NCBI GenBank assembly: GCA_002347085.1
Contig: DDWW01000045.1
Location: 205-38,314, forward strand
DNA length: 38,110 nucleotides
Source of the DNA: Desulfobulbaceae bacterium UBA2276
GTDB lineage: Bacteria > Desulfobacterota > Desulfobulbia > Desulfobulbales > Desulfocapsaceae
Direction: 5' to 3'
Positions 1-7,883 of this stretch are shown in pieces. The notes under the pieces were generated by a model. That model saw nothing but the letters and a program-made list of their open reading frames with translations, did no database searches and was not told the DNA's origin. The position numbers and the translations under genes are program-made. Positions within the stretch are counted from its first letter, which is position 1. Each line of letters starts with the position of its first letter.

Positions 1-23
1 CAATCCCTTGGCCATGTATTTGT

Positions 24-467
24 TTACAGCGGCTGAAGGGCCTTGTTTCTTTTTGCCTCGAAATAATCCGCCAGGATGCGGGCATGATCAAAGACCAGCC
101 CCGGGAGATTGTCTTCTGTAAATAATCCGGCTTCAGCCGCATCATCCCCGGCTTGGGGGTGGCTGTGGGCCTGGCCGATAAAGATTGTCGAGGCGGTGTG
201 CTGTCTGGGGTCACGGCCGGGATCTGAATAGGTGTGGAACTGGATCAGGTTCTGCACCGCAAGGCCGGTTTCCTCTTGTGCTTCCCGTGCCGCCGCGCTT
301 TCATAGGATTCACCATAATCAACAAATCCGCCCGGCAAGGCCCAGCCGTATGGCGGGTTTTGTCGTTTGATGAGCACGATTTCCTCCCCCACCTCAATGA
401 TGATATCAACGGTGGGAACCGGATTGCGAAAGCTGGGGATTTTGGTGTGGCAGTTGGGGCAGTTCAT
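24..467 (-). CDS. NUDIX hydrolase with N-terminal zinc-ribbon-like CxxC
   Basis: This 147-residue protein carries a full Nudix box: GGFVDYGE, then REAQEETGL, which fits the GX5EX7REUXEEXGU pattern that binds Mg2+ and cleaves nucleoside diphosphate-X substrates. The N-terminus reads MNCPNCHTKIP, a CPNC knuckle that resembles half of a zinc ribbon. An ATG 12 codons upstream (503) is possible, but the ATG at 467 is preceded by GCAGGATATTTCC, which gives an AGGA ribosome binding site at good spacing, so I chose it. The substrate cannot be told from sequence; ADP-ribose or NADH-type substrates are common for this subgroup. It is followed at the window edge by no visible gene. Confidence 0.9.
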   Translation of the reverse strand: MNCPNCHTKIPSFRNPVPTVDIIIEVGEEIVLIKRQNPPYGWALPGGFVDYGESYESAAAREAQEETGLAVQNLIQFHTYSDPGRDPRQHTASTIFIGQAHSHPQAGDDAAEAGLFTEDNLPGLVFDHARILADYFEAKRNKALQPL

Positions 468-567
468 GGAAATATCCTGCAAGACTAAGGGGCTGTTACG
501 CAAGGACTTGGCAGTTTATAGCCATTCCTTACGGCTCTGTTTTTATTTGAAAGTCTTTTTTTTTTGA

Positions 568-609
568 ACCACAGATGAACACAGATCATAAGAGCAAAGC
601 ATCTGTGGT
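568..609. repeat. Inverted repeat, 10-bp arms, between NUDIX and HAD genes
   Basis: ACCACAGATG at 568-577 pairs with CATCTGTGGT at 600-609 across a 22-nt loop. A second partial copy (ACACAGAT) lies inside the loop. It sits in the 233-bp gap between two minus-strand genes. There is no T-tract on the minus strand after the stem, so it is not a convincing terminator for the HAD gene. Confidence 0.5.
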
Positions 610-700
610 GTTCATTCATGCCGAACACGCTTTCATGCTTCGCTGTTCCTGTTCACTTTGATGGGGTTAGCAATAGGCCACGTCATGTCTTTGCAGCGGC

Positions 701-1273
701 TTACAATGCCAACAGGCCATGGATCTCCTGCCAACTCTCCACGCTTTGCAGGTCATGTCTGCCTCTGTTCCAGGGTTGGGAAAAGACCAGGGGGGTAATG
801 GCCACATCTGCTAATTGTCGGCAGGTCTCGGCTCGATCATCGATAAAATAGCGGAGCTGGTGTTCGTGGATATAGCGGGCCTTGTCATCATGATTGCCCA
901 TGGCCACCAGACGAATATTGTTGCAGACCGAGGATGGGAAGAAGTGGGTCAGCCAGTCTTCGACCGGTTGGTGCAGGGGGCGGGCGGTGATGATCGTCAC
1001 CGGCGCTGACAGGGTCATGGCCGTAATGACCCCGACTGCTCCGGGCATGGGTTGCAGGCCGGTCGCCAGCGAATCGCGGAGGATGGCATCAAAGATTGTT
1101 TCCACCAGCGGAACAGGGATGTTCAGGCAATCTTCAACCTGGAAACTGGTAATATCCTCCATGGTGAACGAGCAGAAGGCGTGCTCTTCGCAGGCCAGAC
1201 GGATAAAGGCCTCTGCCGTGTCGGCAATCACTCCATCCAGGTCAAAACCAATCTCGCGGCTCTTGATTTTCAT
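701..1273 (-). CDS. HAD-superfamily phosphatase, 5'-nucleotidase-like
   Basis: This 190-residue soluble protein has the HAD motifs in order. FDLDGVIAD near residue 10 is motif I, with both catalytic aspartates. TIITARP near residue 95 supplies the motif II threonine. A lysine follows at NHDDKARYI, and FIDDRAET near residue 143 is the acidic motif IV. The length and the ITARP and IDDR forms resemble the 5'(3')-deoxyribonucleotidase/YorS-like group, but the substrate is not established. Its ATG overlaps the stop of the panE-like gene upstream as ATGA, so the two are almost certainly translationally coupled. Confidence 0.85.
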   Translation of the reverse strand: MKIKSREIGFDLDGVIADTAEAFIRLACEEHAFCSFTMEDITSFQVEDCLNIPVPLVETIFDAILRDSLATGLQPMPGAVGVITAMTLSAPVTIITARPLHQPVEDWLTHFFPSSVCNNIRLVAMGNHDDKARYIHEHQLRYFIDDRAETCRQLADVAITPLVFSQPWNRGRHDLQSVESWQEIHGLLAL

Positions 1274-2259
1274 GTTCTTTCGGTCCCTGCTTCTGTGCTT
1301 GTCCTCATTCTTGTTCTGCTCGTATTCAAGTATTCATCTTCCATCTTTTTGATCTGCTGCACGGCTTCTTCGTTAAAAGGGGTGGCAATCCCCAGTCTCT
1401 TTCCTTCCCTGACTACGGCACCGTTGATGGCGTCAATCTCGGTGGGCCGCTTGTGGCGGCGATCCTGGAGCATGGAGGAGATATTCGTGGTTGTTTTTTT
1501 ACAGACGGCCAGGGTCGCCTGCAGCGGATCGGTGTCTATAGCTATGTTACTGGCCCGGGCCACTGCCTCTGCCTCCCGGACGATATTTTTCAGTCGACTG
1601 CGGGCGGCGCAGGAGGTGAGAAGCTGACCATTTGTACGATTGTAAAGGGCCGTCAGTGGGTTGATCCCGGCATTGATGAACAGTTTGGCCCAGAGCTGCG
1701 AACGGATATCTGGAGACAGCGAGGAGCTGAGTCCCGCCTGCTGGAGTTTATGGGCCAGTGTTGATAATAACTGTTGTTGGGGCTCAGTTGGATTATGGAG
1801 GAAACCCAGATGGGTCATGCCTTGGCCGGCATGAAAGACCTGCCCGGGGGCCATCAGGGTTGCGCCTTCCGAACTACTGGCAAAGGCGGGAATAGCGGGG
1901 AGATTCGTCTGAGCTTGAATCTCCAGATGGCCGATGCCATTTTGCAGGAACACGACAAGGGTCTGCGGTGAGAGCAGGGGCTTGCAGGAATGCACGCAGG
2001 CCGGGAGGGCATGGGCCTTGACGCAAACGAGAACCACGTCCACCGGGCCGATCTCCAAGGGATTGGCGGTGACTGGAATCATGGAGCGTCGCTGGTCCCC
2101 GTCGGCTTCGTAGAGGATCCCCTGGGTGTTGAGGAAATGTGCCCGATCGGGAGTATGGTCAAGGAGCCAGAGGCTGTTGTCCTCGCTCTGTTCTTTTGGG
2201 AAAAGCAGAGCGGCGAACAGACAGCCTAAGGATCCGGGGCCTACGATGGCAATACGCAT
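1270..2259 (-). CDS. panE: 2-dehydropantoate 2-reductase (ketopantoate reductase)
   Basis: This 329-residue cytoplasmic enzyme would reduce ketopantoate to pantoate with NADPH on the way to coenzyme A. The N-terminus MRIAIVGPGSLGCLFAALLF is a Rossmann GxGxxG fold. The C-terminal half has WAKLFINAGINPLTAL, which carries the usual catalytic lysine. It also has EIDAINGAVVREG, the conserved glutamate region, and ends with a P-F-N-E helix typical of ApbA/PanE. Length is slightly above the family's usual 300 or so. It overlaps the downstream HAD gene by 4 nt. No strong ribosome binding site is visible before the ATG. PanE paralogues exist with other ketoacid substrates, so pantothenate synthesis is the default rather than a proven assignment. 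Confidence 0.88.
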   Translation of the reverse strand: MRIAIVGPGSLGCLFAALLFPKEQSEDNSLWLLDHTPDRAHFLNTQGILYEADGDQRRSMIPVTANPLEIGPVDVVLVCVKAHALPACVHSCKPLLSPQTLVVFLQNGIGHLEIQAQTNLPAIPAFASSSEGATLMAPGQVFHAGQGMTHLGFLHNPTEPQQQLLSTLAHKLQQAGLSSSLSPDIRSQLWAKLFINAGINPLTALYNRTNGQLLTSCAARSRLKNIVREAEAVARASNIAIDTDPLQATLAVCKKTTTNISSMLQDRRHKRPTEIDAINGAVVREGKRLGIATPFNEEAVQQIKKMEDEYLNTSRTRMRTSTEAGTERT

Positions 2260-2343
2260 CAGTAAAATTGGCGTCTAAAAAAGTGCGGGGTTGAGGGGGC
2301 CGCAAGGAAAGAACCCTTAAATGTCAGCCCCTTTCGTCACGAT

Positions 2344-3369
2344 TTATTGGAGGATCTGGGCCTCTTCCACTATGACCACATATTTGTATCCGGCGCCAAA
2401 ATCCTTATTGGCCCTGACGACACCTTCAATAGTAATGACTTCTTTGTCTTTCGGGGGCTGGGCGCTGGTGGTGATAACCAGGTCGTGAGTATTCTTTAAG
2501 GGGTCGCCGCTGCCATCCTGGAGATGAATCCAGTTTTTGCCCATGATGCTGGGGCTGAATTTCACCATCTTGCCCTGGACCCGAACGGTCTTGCCATCAA
2601 GTTGGGTGCTCCCGGTAAAAATCTCTGCTACGGTGTAGCCATTTTCGCCGGCGGCTTTCTCTATCTTGATGTCAGTAAAAGGGGCAATGGCTCCCAGGCT
2701 ACCGCCTGATGCATCCATTTTTTCTTGCATGGCGGCAGGCGGGGCTTCGGCCTTGACCGCGCTGGAAAACGAATCGGCCCCGGCGTTACCGGTGCTGTCG
2801 GGTTTTGCGCCGTGGGGATTGGGCATATCACCTTTGCTCGTTCCTTCCGTCCCTTGCGGGGCAGCCTTGTCGCCCTCCGATGCTGTCTGGCCGGCTTGTC
2901 CTTCCGCGCCCACCAGACCGGAAGAAAATACAATGGCCTCAAAGGTCCTGTTCAGGGATTTACTGGTGAAATTCGGCATAACCATGCCCTCATAACACGC
3001 AACTTCATCGCCAACTGCAATCTTGCTTTCAGGGATTGCCACCCACTGTTGACCCTTGCCGGTATCCAACTGGAGGTAGGTGTATCCGCCGGAATTCATG
3101 GTCTCCAAAACCTTGCCGCTGATAGTGCCTTCTTGTTGCTTGGTGATAGCAGCAGGGGCAACTGGTTCCGGGGTCTCGATGGCCGCTGGAGTCGCTGTTT
3201 TTGCGGGCTCGGCTACAATCTGAGTTGCCGCTTTTTGGGGCTCGGCGACGGTTGCTGCAGGGGGTGTCTTATCAGCAGGTGATTTGTCGCTCGTTTTTTC
3301 TTGCTGGCTGTTACAGGCGGGGAGCAAGAGGCAAAGACAGAGTGCGGATTTTAGGAGTTTGTGCTTCAT
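2344..3369 (-). CDS. Lipoprotein with two OB-fold-like domains
   Basis: The 341-residue protein begins MKHKLLKSALCLCLLLPAC, a lipoprotein signal with the lipobox LPAC and a predicted acylated cysteine. A low-complexity Pro/Ala/Thr/Lys linker follows. Then come two similar beta-rich segments, EGTISGKVLETMNSGGYTY and, near the C-terminus, DGKTVRVQGKMVKFSP with KNWIHLQDG. This layout is typical of small nucleic-acid-binding-like OB folds found in exported proteins of deltaproteobacteria. A second linker rich in Gly, Ala and Glu separates them. An ATG at 3381 is in frame, but GAGG lies just before the ATG at 3369, so I chose the latter. Function is unknown; heme or metal handling is only a guess. 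Confidence 0.8.
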   Translation of the reverse strand: MKHKLLKSALCLCLLLPACNSQQEKTSDKSPADKTPPAATVAEPQKAATQIVAEPAKTATPAAIETPEPVAPAAITKQQEGTISGKVLETMNSGGYTYLQLDTGKGQQWVAIPESKIAVGDEVACYEGMVMPNFTSKSLNRTFEAIVFSSGLVGAEGQAGQTASEGDKAAPQGTEGTSKGDMPNPHGAKPDSTGNAGADSFSSAVKAEAPPAAMQEKMDASGGSLGAIAPFTDIKIEKAAGENGYTVAEIFTGSTQLDGKTVRVQGKMVKFSPSIMGKNWIHLQDGSGDPLKNTHDLVITTSAQPPKDKEVITIEGVVRANKDFGAGYKYVVIVEEAQILQ

Positions 3370-3490
3370 GATGGGCCTCATAGTTGAAGAAGAAGGTTGT
3401 TTCGATCTAAGCGAGGAGCCTTTGTTGGTTTTATTTCTTTGTGATTCTTTTCAATGGTCAAAATGAGACATTGATACAAGATTTTTTAAC

Positions 3491-4015
3491 TTAATCATCC
3501 TCAAGCAGAAAGGCAATATATTCAAGGATTGATCGAGCCCAGAGGTTGTAGCCGGTTTCGGTGCAATGGATGCCGTCCGCCTGGAACATGCCGGCCTTGG
3601 TATTGAATTTAGAAAACACATCGAGAAAACAGCAGCCGGCTTGCAGGGACAAGGCCTCCAGTTCGCTATTGATCTGTTTTATCTCCTCGGTTTTCATCCA
3701 GGGTATCTGGAGCGGGATAAGGCTGTTGATAATGATCTCGGCGGTGGGATAGTAATGGCTGAGGGAAACTACAATCTGTCGTATGGTCTCGACATACTTG
3801 TAATCTTCCATAAGCATATTGTTGGTGCCGGTCATGATCAAGATAATGTCCGGATCAACAACTTGTTCTTGAACTATTGGCAACCTGTTCAAAAGGCCCT
3901 GTGCCGTCTCCCCAAAAACACTCAGGTTGATGACTTCGAAGTGGGTTATCCTCTCCTGCCAGTTAAAATCGGCCAAGAGGGAATCGCCGAGGAAAAGTAA
4001 TCTGCCCTGTTTCAT
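3491..4015 (-). CDS. SGNH/GDSL-family hydrolase
   Basis: This 174-residue protein has the SGNH blocks: LFLGDSLLADF near residue 7 (block I, nucleophile serine), MTGTNNMLM near residue 62 (block III asparagine), and DGIHCTETGY near residue 147 (block V Asp and His). There is no signal peptide, so it is probably cytoplasmic, like TesA-type or acetylhydrolase-type members. The substrate, a lipid, acyl-thioester or acetylated sugar, cannot be told. It stands alone, with an unusually strong hairpin just upstream at 4073-4128. Confidence 0.88.
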   Translation of the reverse strand: MKQGRLLFLGDSLLADFNWQERITHFEVINLSVFGETAQGLLNRLPIVQEQVVDPDIILIMTGTNNMLMEDYKYVETIRQIVVSLSHYYPTAEIIINSLIPLQIPWMKTEEIKQINSELEALSLQAGCCFLDVFSKFNTKAGMFQADGIHCTETGYNLWARSILEYIAFLLEDD

Positions 4016-4345
4016 GTCTGGATTGTTACGTGGAATGATTGGATATTAAGCCTAGCCCCGAAAAACGGGATAAGTGCCTTACAGATTATTTTCTTGCAAA
4101 AAAACAAGAAAATAATCTGTAGGGCACTAAACCGCTATAAGCCGTCGTTGCAAAATAATTTGAATAATGGGGATTCTGCAAACGGTGTAAAGAACAGTAA
4201 CGAACTCATTGTAAGGAGGCATGTTCTTTCGTAACGACTCCTAAGTTTATGGATCATAACAACAACATATCACGTTCATGAGAAAAATAAGAAAATACAA
4301 TACCACAAGATGTCAAGACCTGCACGGCCAAAGTTTTTTCTTGGA
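4016..4345. other. 330-bp gap between SGNH and GlgX genes
   Basis: No coding sequence is supported here. The gap holds a small hairpin (CCCG, five A, CGGG at 4057-4069) and the long stem-loop at 4073-4128. It also has two copies of GTAACGA near 4197 and 4231. Both flanking genes read on the minus strand, so this is the 3' side of glgX and the promoter side of the SGNH gene. No clear -35/-10 pair was found. Confidence 0.6.
4073..4128. repeat. Long stem-loop, 24-bp arms, A-rich 8-nt loop
   Basis: The arm at 4073-4096 and the arm at 4105-4128 are complementary over 24 bp with a single G-T type mismatch. The loop is CAAAAAAA (4097-4104). The inner pairs are TTTTCTTG and CAAGAAAA. On the minus strand it would fold downstream of glgX and is followed by a smaller GC hairpin with a T-rich loop. 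There is no classic U-tract directly after the stem. It may act as a transcript end or processing site, or be a small mobile remnant. Confidence 0.7.
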
Positions 4346-6493
4346 TCAGAGGGGAATTGCTGAGGCCTGGAGGACTACCGCCCCCATGGGTTTGACCTTG
4401 ATCGTGGTTCCGGGTGCCCTGGCTATGGCTTGTGACCTGCGGAGAAAATCATGGGGTGATGCCCGGCTGGTATCGATGATCTGGGCCCAGTTCTGCCCGC
4501 TGGACCCAGGGATCAGGGGCAGGGTGAAGGTGGCATCGTTCCGGCTGTCACCATTGAGCATGATAAAAAAGTGGTCGCTGTCTGTCCCGTGGCCATTGAG
4601 GAGAAAGGCCAGGGTGTGACATTCGGACGACCAATCCTGCTGGCAGGGGATCAGTGACTGCCAGGTGATTTCAGGCATGCCTTCATGGTTGTCAGCACAG
4701 GGTTTATCCCCGTTATCTCCGTTTGTGGTCTTAAAAAAACTGGTTCGTTGAAAGACTGAATGGGTCTTGCGCAGGTGGATGCATTGCTTGCAAAAATGAA
4801 GGAAACCCTTGTTTTGGAGAGCAAGATCCCAGTTGAGCCAGTTGGTTTCATTATCCTGACACCAACTGTTATTATTACCGTTCTTGCTGTGGCCAAATTC
4901 ATCACCGGCGTTGATCATGGGGACGCCCTGAGAGAAGAGCAGGATCAGGAACATGCTCCGCATCCGCCGAAACCGCAGTCTGTTGATCGCCTTGTCGCTT
5001 GTGCGTCCTTCCGTGCCGCTGTTCCAGCTGAAATTATGGTTGTCACCATCCCGGTTTTCTTCGCCATTGACCTCATTGTGTTTTTCATTGAAACTGACCA
5101 GATCGTAGAGGGTGAAACCATCGTGACTGGTGATGAAGTTGATGGAATTAAAGGGGTGGCGGGAGCTGGATTGGTAGAGATCCGAGCTGCCGGCAATGCG
5201 GGTGGCCAAGCTGGCCACGGTATCCTTGTGGCCGGCCATAAAGGTACGCACATCATCGCGGAACCGGCCATTCCATTCAGCCCAGCGGGCATCGGTGGAA
5301 AAGGTGCCCACTTGATAAAGTCCGGCGGCGTCCCAGGCCTCAGCGATGATCTTGGTGTCGCGCAGGACCGGGTCTTCGGCGATCATCTCGATCATCGGCG
5401 GATTAGCCAAGAGATGCCCGGAGGTGTCGCGGCCCAGGATGGAGGCGAGGTCAAAGCGGAAGCCATCAACATGCATCTCTATGACCCAGAAGCGCAGGGC
5501 ATCGAGGATCAGTTCCCGCACTATCGGATGGTTGCAGTTCATGGTGTTCCCGCAGCCCGAAAAGTTCAGATATTCTTTGCTGGTATGGTCGAGCAGGTAG
5601 TAGATGCTGTTGTCAATTCCCCGAAAACTGCTGGTCGTTCCACCATAGCCACCTTCGCCGGTGTGGTTGAAGACCATGTCGAGGATGACCTCGATCCCCG
5701 CCTGGTGCAGGGCGAGAACCATGGCCTTGAATTCATTGATGTGTCGGGCTGGATCGGCGGCATACCCAGACTTGAGGGCGAAAAAAGAGACCGGATTGTA
5801 GCCCCAGAAATTTTTCAGCAGGTTACCGCTCCCGGGATCTCGGAAGACGTTGTCGTTTTCATCAAACTCGGTGACCGGCATCAGTTCCACTGCGGTGATG
5901 CCCAGGCCCTTGAGGTAGGGGATTTTTTCTATAATAGCCTGATAGGTGCCGGGATGGGTTGTGTTTGAGCTGGGGTGATGGGTAAAGCCGCGGACATGCA
6001 GTTCATAGATGATAGACCGGGCCAGCGGGATGTTGAGGGGACGATCACCCTGCCAATCGAAGTCGTGCTTGATGACCTTGCTCTTGGGGATGTCGGGGGT
6101 AGATGGCTGCTCCCCCCAGGCCCGAGGGACAAGGACATGGCTGACGGGATCAAGGAGCAGGATCTCTTCGTTATACACCAGGCCGTTTTTTTCGGGGGAG
6201 AATGGCCCCTTGATCCGATAACCGTAGCTGAGGTCATTGCGCTCGGTTGTGAGCAGGATGTGCCAGAGGTCACCGGTTCTGTTGATCTCGGGATGAAGGG
6301 GGATGTGCGCCTGTTGCCGAGGCGTCTCTGCGGTCGCCGGCAGATCCACGACCAAGGTGACAGCCGCCGCATGTCTCGAAAAGATTGAAAAGTTGATCCC
6401 TTCGCTGAGGACGGTGCAGCCGATGGGCAGGGCGAATCCTCGTTTGCTGGTAAGATCGGCCGCAGTGATCGAGGGAATTTTTTTCTTGGACAT
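4346..6493 (-). CDS. glgX: Glycogen debranching enzyme (isoamylase type)
   Basis: This 715-residue protein would hydrolyse alpha-1,6 branches of glycogen or limit dextrin in the cytoplasm. An N-terminal CBM48-like domain (residues 15-150) starts with GCTVLSEGINFSIFSRHA. The GH13 barrel follows. Its motifs are DMVFNHTGEGG (region I), GFRFDLASILGRD with the nucleophile Asp, IIAEAWDAAG with the acid/base Glu, and ITSHDGFTLYD with the third Asp. The sequence GVPMINAGDEFGHSKNGNNN is characteristic of GlgX/TreX. Length matches the family (about 660-720). No other glycogen gene lies next to it, so it is not part of a visible glg operon here. Confidence 0.96.
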   Translation of the reverse strand: MSKKKIPSITAADLTSKRGFALPIGCTVLSEGINFSIFSRHAAAVTLVVDLPATAETPRQQAHIPLHPEINRTGDLWHILLTTERNDLSYGYRIKGPFSPEKNGLVYNEEILLLDPVSHVLVPRAWGEQPSTPDIPKSKVIKHDFDWQGDRPLNIPLARSIIYELHVRGFTHHPSSNTTHPGTYQAIIEKIPYLKGLGITAVELMPVTEFDENDNVFRDPGSGNLLKNFWGYNPVSFFALKSGYAADPARHINEFKAMVLALHQAGIEVILDMVFNHTGEGGYGGTTSSFRGIDNSIYYLLDHTSKEYLNFSGCGNTMNCNHPIVRELILDALRFWVIEMHVDGFRFDLASILGRDTSGHLLANPPMIEMIAEDPVLRDTKIIAEAWDAAGLYQVGTFSTDARWAEWNGRFRDDVRTFMAGHKDTVASLATRIAGSSDLYQSSSRHPFNSINFITSHDGFTLYDLVSFNEKHNEVNGEENRDGDNHNFSWNSGTEGRTSDKAINRLRFRRMRSMFLILLFSQGVPMINAGDEFGHSKNGNNNSWCQDNETNWLNWDLALQNKGFLHFCKQCIHLRKTHSVFQRTSFFKTTNGDNGDKPCADNHEGMPEITWQSLIPCQQDWSSECHTLAFLLNGHGTDSDHFFIMLNGDSRNDATFTLPLIPGSSGQNWAQIIDTSRASPHDFLRRSQAIARAPGTTIKVKPMGAVVLQASAIPL

Positions 6494-6678
6494 TTTGAGA
6501 ATGAGAACTATAAGTATAAATGAGAGTTAAATGGTAACGTTTGTCTTATTGGTTTGCACACTCAATTTAAGCATACACCAGGAACGGGCAAAGCAGAAAG
6601 ACTTTGTTGATCATCCTGTTTTGCTGTTTTTTTATCTGGCTGTCGGCTCCTACAGCCACAACTACGGAGGGGAATATT

Positions 6679-7620
6679 ATGGGTATGTTTCAACGTCTTG
6701 CAATGAGTGATTCCACAATCAAGACCATTGACTGGGGAATGACCCCGGACCTGAGTTTTGGAACCTTTGAATCCTGGGGTGGGCGGGAGAGGATACGTAG
6801 TAACAGTGAACGGATTGTTTATTTCTTTATTGATAACTGGGGCAAAGAGCCGAAGCTTTGTCTGATGGAACGGGGGGTAAAACATGCCCGTATCCTGGCC
6901 GAGATCGGGGCCCCGGTGGAGATGGTCAAGGAGTGCGTGAGGCAGCAGGGAAGCTCTTCGGCCTTTGAGCGGAGTTATGCCATCAACGGTGCCATCCAGG
7001 AGTGGCTGATCGATAATGTGGTTGAGGCCGCAGGTGATGCCTATGTCAAGCCGGTATATGAGGTCAAGGTCGTGGAGGAGATGGGCCTGCTGCCGAAGTC
7101 GGGCGCGCGTCCCTTTACCGGTAGCCGAAGTGTGTTGCCGGCGGAGCAGGCGGTGATCAATGACGATCAGCTTGAGCCGTTGATTAAGGCTGGTAATTTT
7201 TTCGATTCCGCCCTTAATCCTCAAGGGGAGTTTGTAAATGCCCTGGTGGATAATGGCGATGGCCTCACCGTAATCGATGAGCGGACCGGGGTCATGTGGC
7301 AGCGGGGTGGGCTTGATATCGGTTCCATGCGTACTATCCAGCGTCATATCAAGAAGCTGAACACCGATGGATTCGGCGGATTTCATGATTGGCGACTGCC
7401 GACCATGGAAGAGGCCTTGTCGCTCCTGGAACCAGAGATGAATACCAAGGGGCTGTATCTGGATCCCTGTTTTTCAAAGGAGCAGCCCTTTATCTTTGTG
7501 GCCGCCCAACGTAAACCTGGCGGTTACTGGTTTGTGGATTACAAACAGGGTCGGGCCTTCTGGTCATCAGGGAGCATTCCCGGGGCCTTTGCCCGGTTGT
7601 GCCGTTCCGCTCACAGGTAG
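6679..7620 (+). CDS. DUF1566 (Lcl C-terminal-like) protein
   Basis: The 313-residue protein starts at ATG 6679 after a good GGAGG site (ACGGAGGGGAATATT). An earlier in-frame start at 6604 would add a hydrophobic leader, but it has no ribosome binding site. The N-terminal two thirds have no recognised domain. The last third is a DUF1566 domain: VIDERTGVMWQRGG, then FHDWRLPTMEEALSLL and FWSSGSIPGAFARLCR. DUF1566 is a C-type-lectin-like fold. Unlike the two DUF1566 genes near 31-32 kb, its C-terminus does not end in YVRCV-GGQ, so it is not a member of the variable pair. It is divergent from glgX. Confidence 0.82.
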   Translation: MGMFQRLAMSDSTIKTIDWGMTPDLSFGTFESWGGRERIRSNSERIVYFFIDNWGKEPKLCLMERGVKHARILAEIGAPVEMVKECVRQQGSSSAFERSYAINGAIQEWLIDNVVEAAGDAYVKPVYEVKVVEEMGLLPKSGARPFTGSRSVLPAEQAVINDDQLEPLIKAGNFFDSALNPQGEFVNALVDNGDGLTVIDERTGVMWQRGGLDIGSMRTIQRHIKKLNTDGFGGFHDWRLPTMEEALSLLEPEMNTKGLYLDPCFSKEQPFIFVAAQRKPGGYWFVDYKQGRAFWSSGSIPGAFARLCRSAHR

Positions 7621-7680
7621 AAGGTCTAACATCCCCTCCATTAGCGTAAGCGGGAATATCGAAACATGAAAGCTATGCCT

Positions 7681-7759
7681 GCTCGCCAGCAGGGGCTGGC
7701 TCCTACCGGAACATAATGAATGTTGGTGATTTGGTAGGAGCCAGCCCCTGCTGGCGAGC
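7681..7759. repeat. REP-like element: perfect 27-bp inverted repeat
   Basis: The arm at 7681-7707 is exactly complementary to the arm at 7733-7759, with a 25-nt loop. Each arm contains its own small palindrome, CCAGC/GCTGG, so a cloverleaf-like fold is possible. The arm core, GTAGGAGCCAGCCCCTGC, is similar in style to the GTAGGAGC-type REP sequences of Pseudomonas. It lies between the convergent ends of the DUF1566 gene and the kinase gene, the usual location for REP sequences. It may also terminate both transcripts. Confidence 0.85.
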
Positions 7760-7883
7760 GGACGGCGCGGTCAACGATGTTGCCTGCTATTTTAACAATC
7801 GGTAATTTCAGCAAGTTACCGAGTCTAACGCCGGGATGCCGAGAGGTTCCCAGGTTGTATTCCCCCTCTCTGATTCGTTCCGC

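Noticed and set aside
4760..5968. A 402-codon plus-strand frame
   Set aside because: It is antisense to glgX, which has complete family motifs. The frame has no recognisable motif and arises from codon bias.
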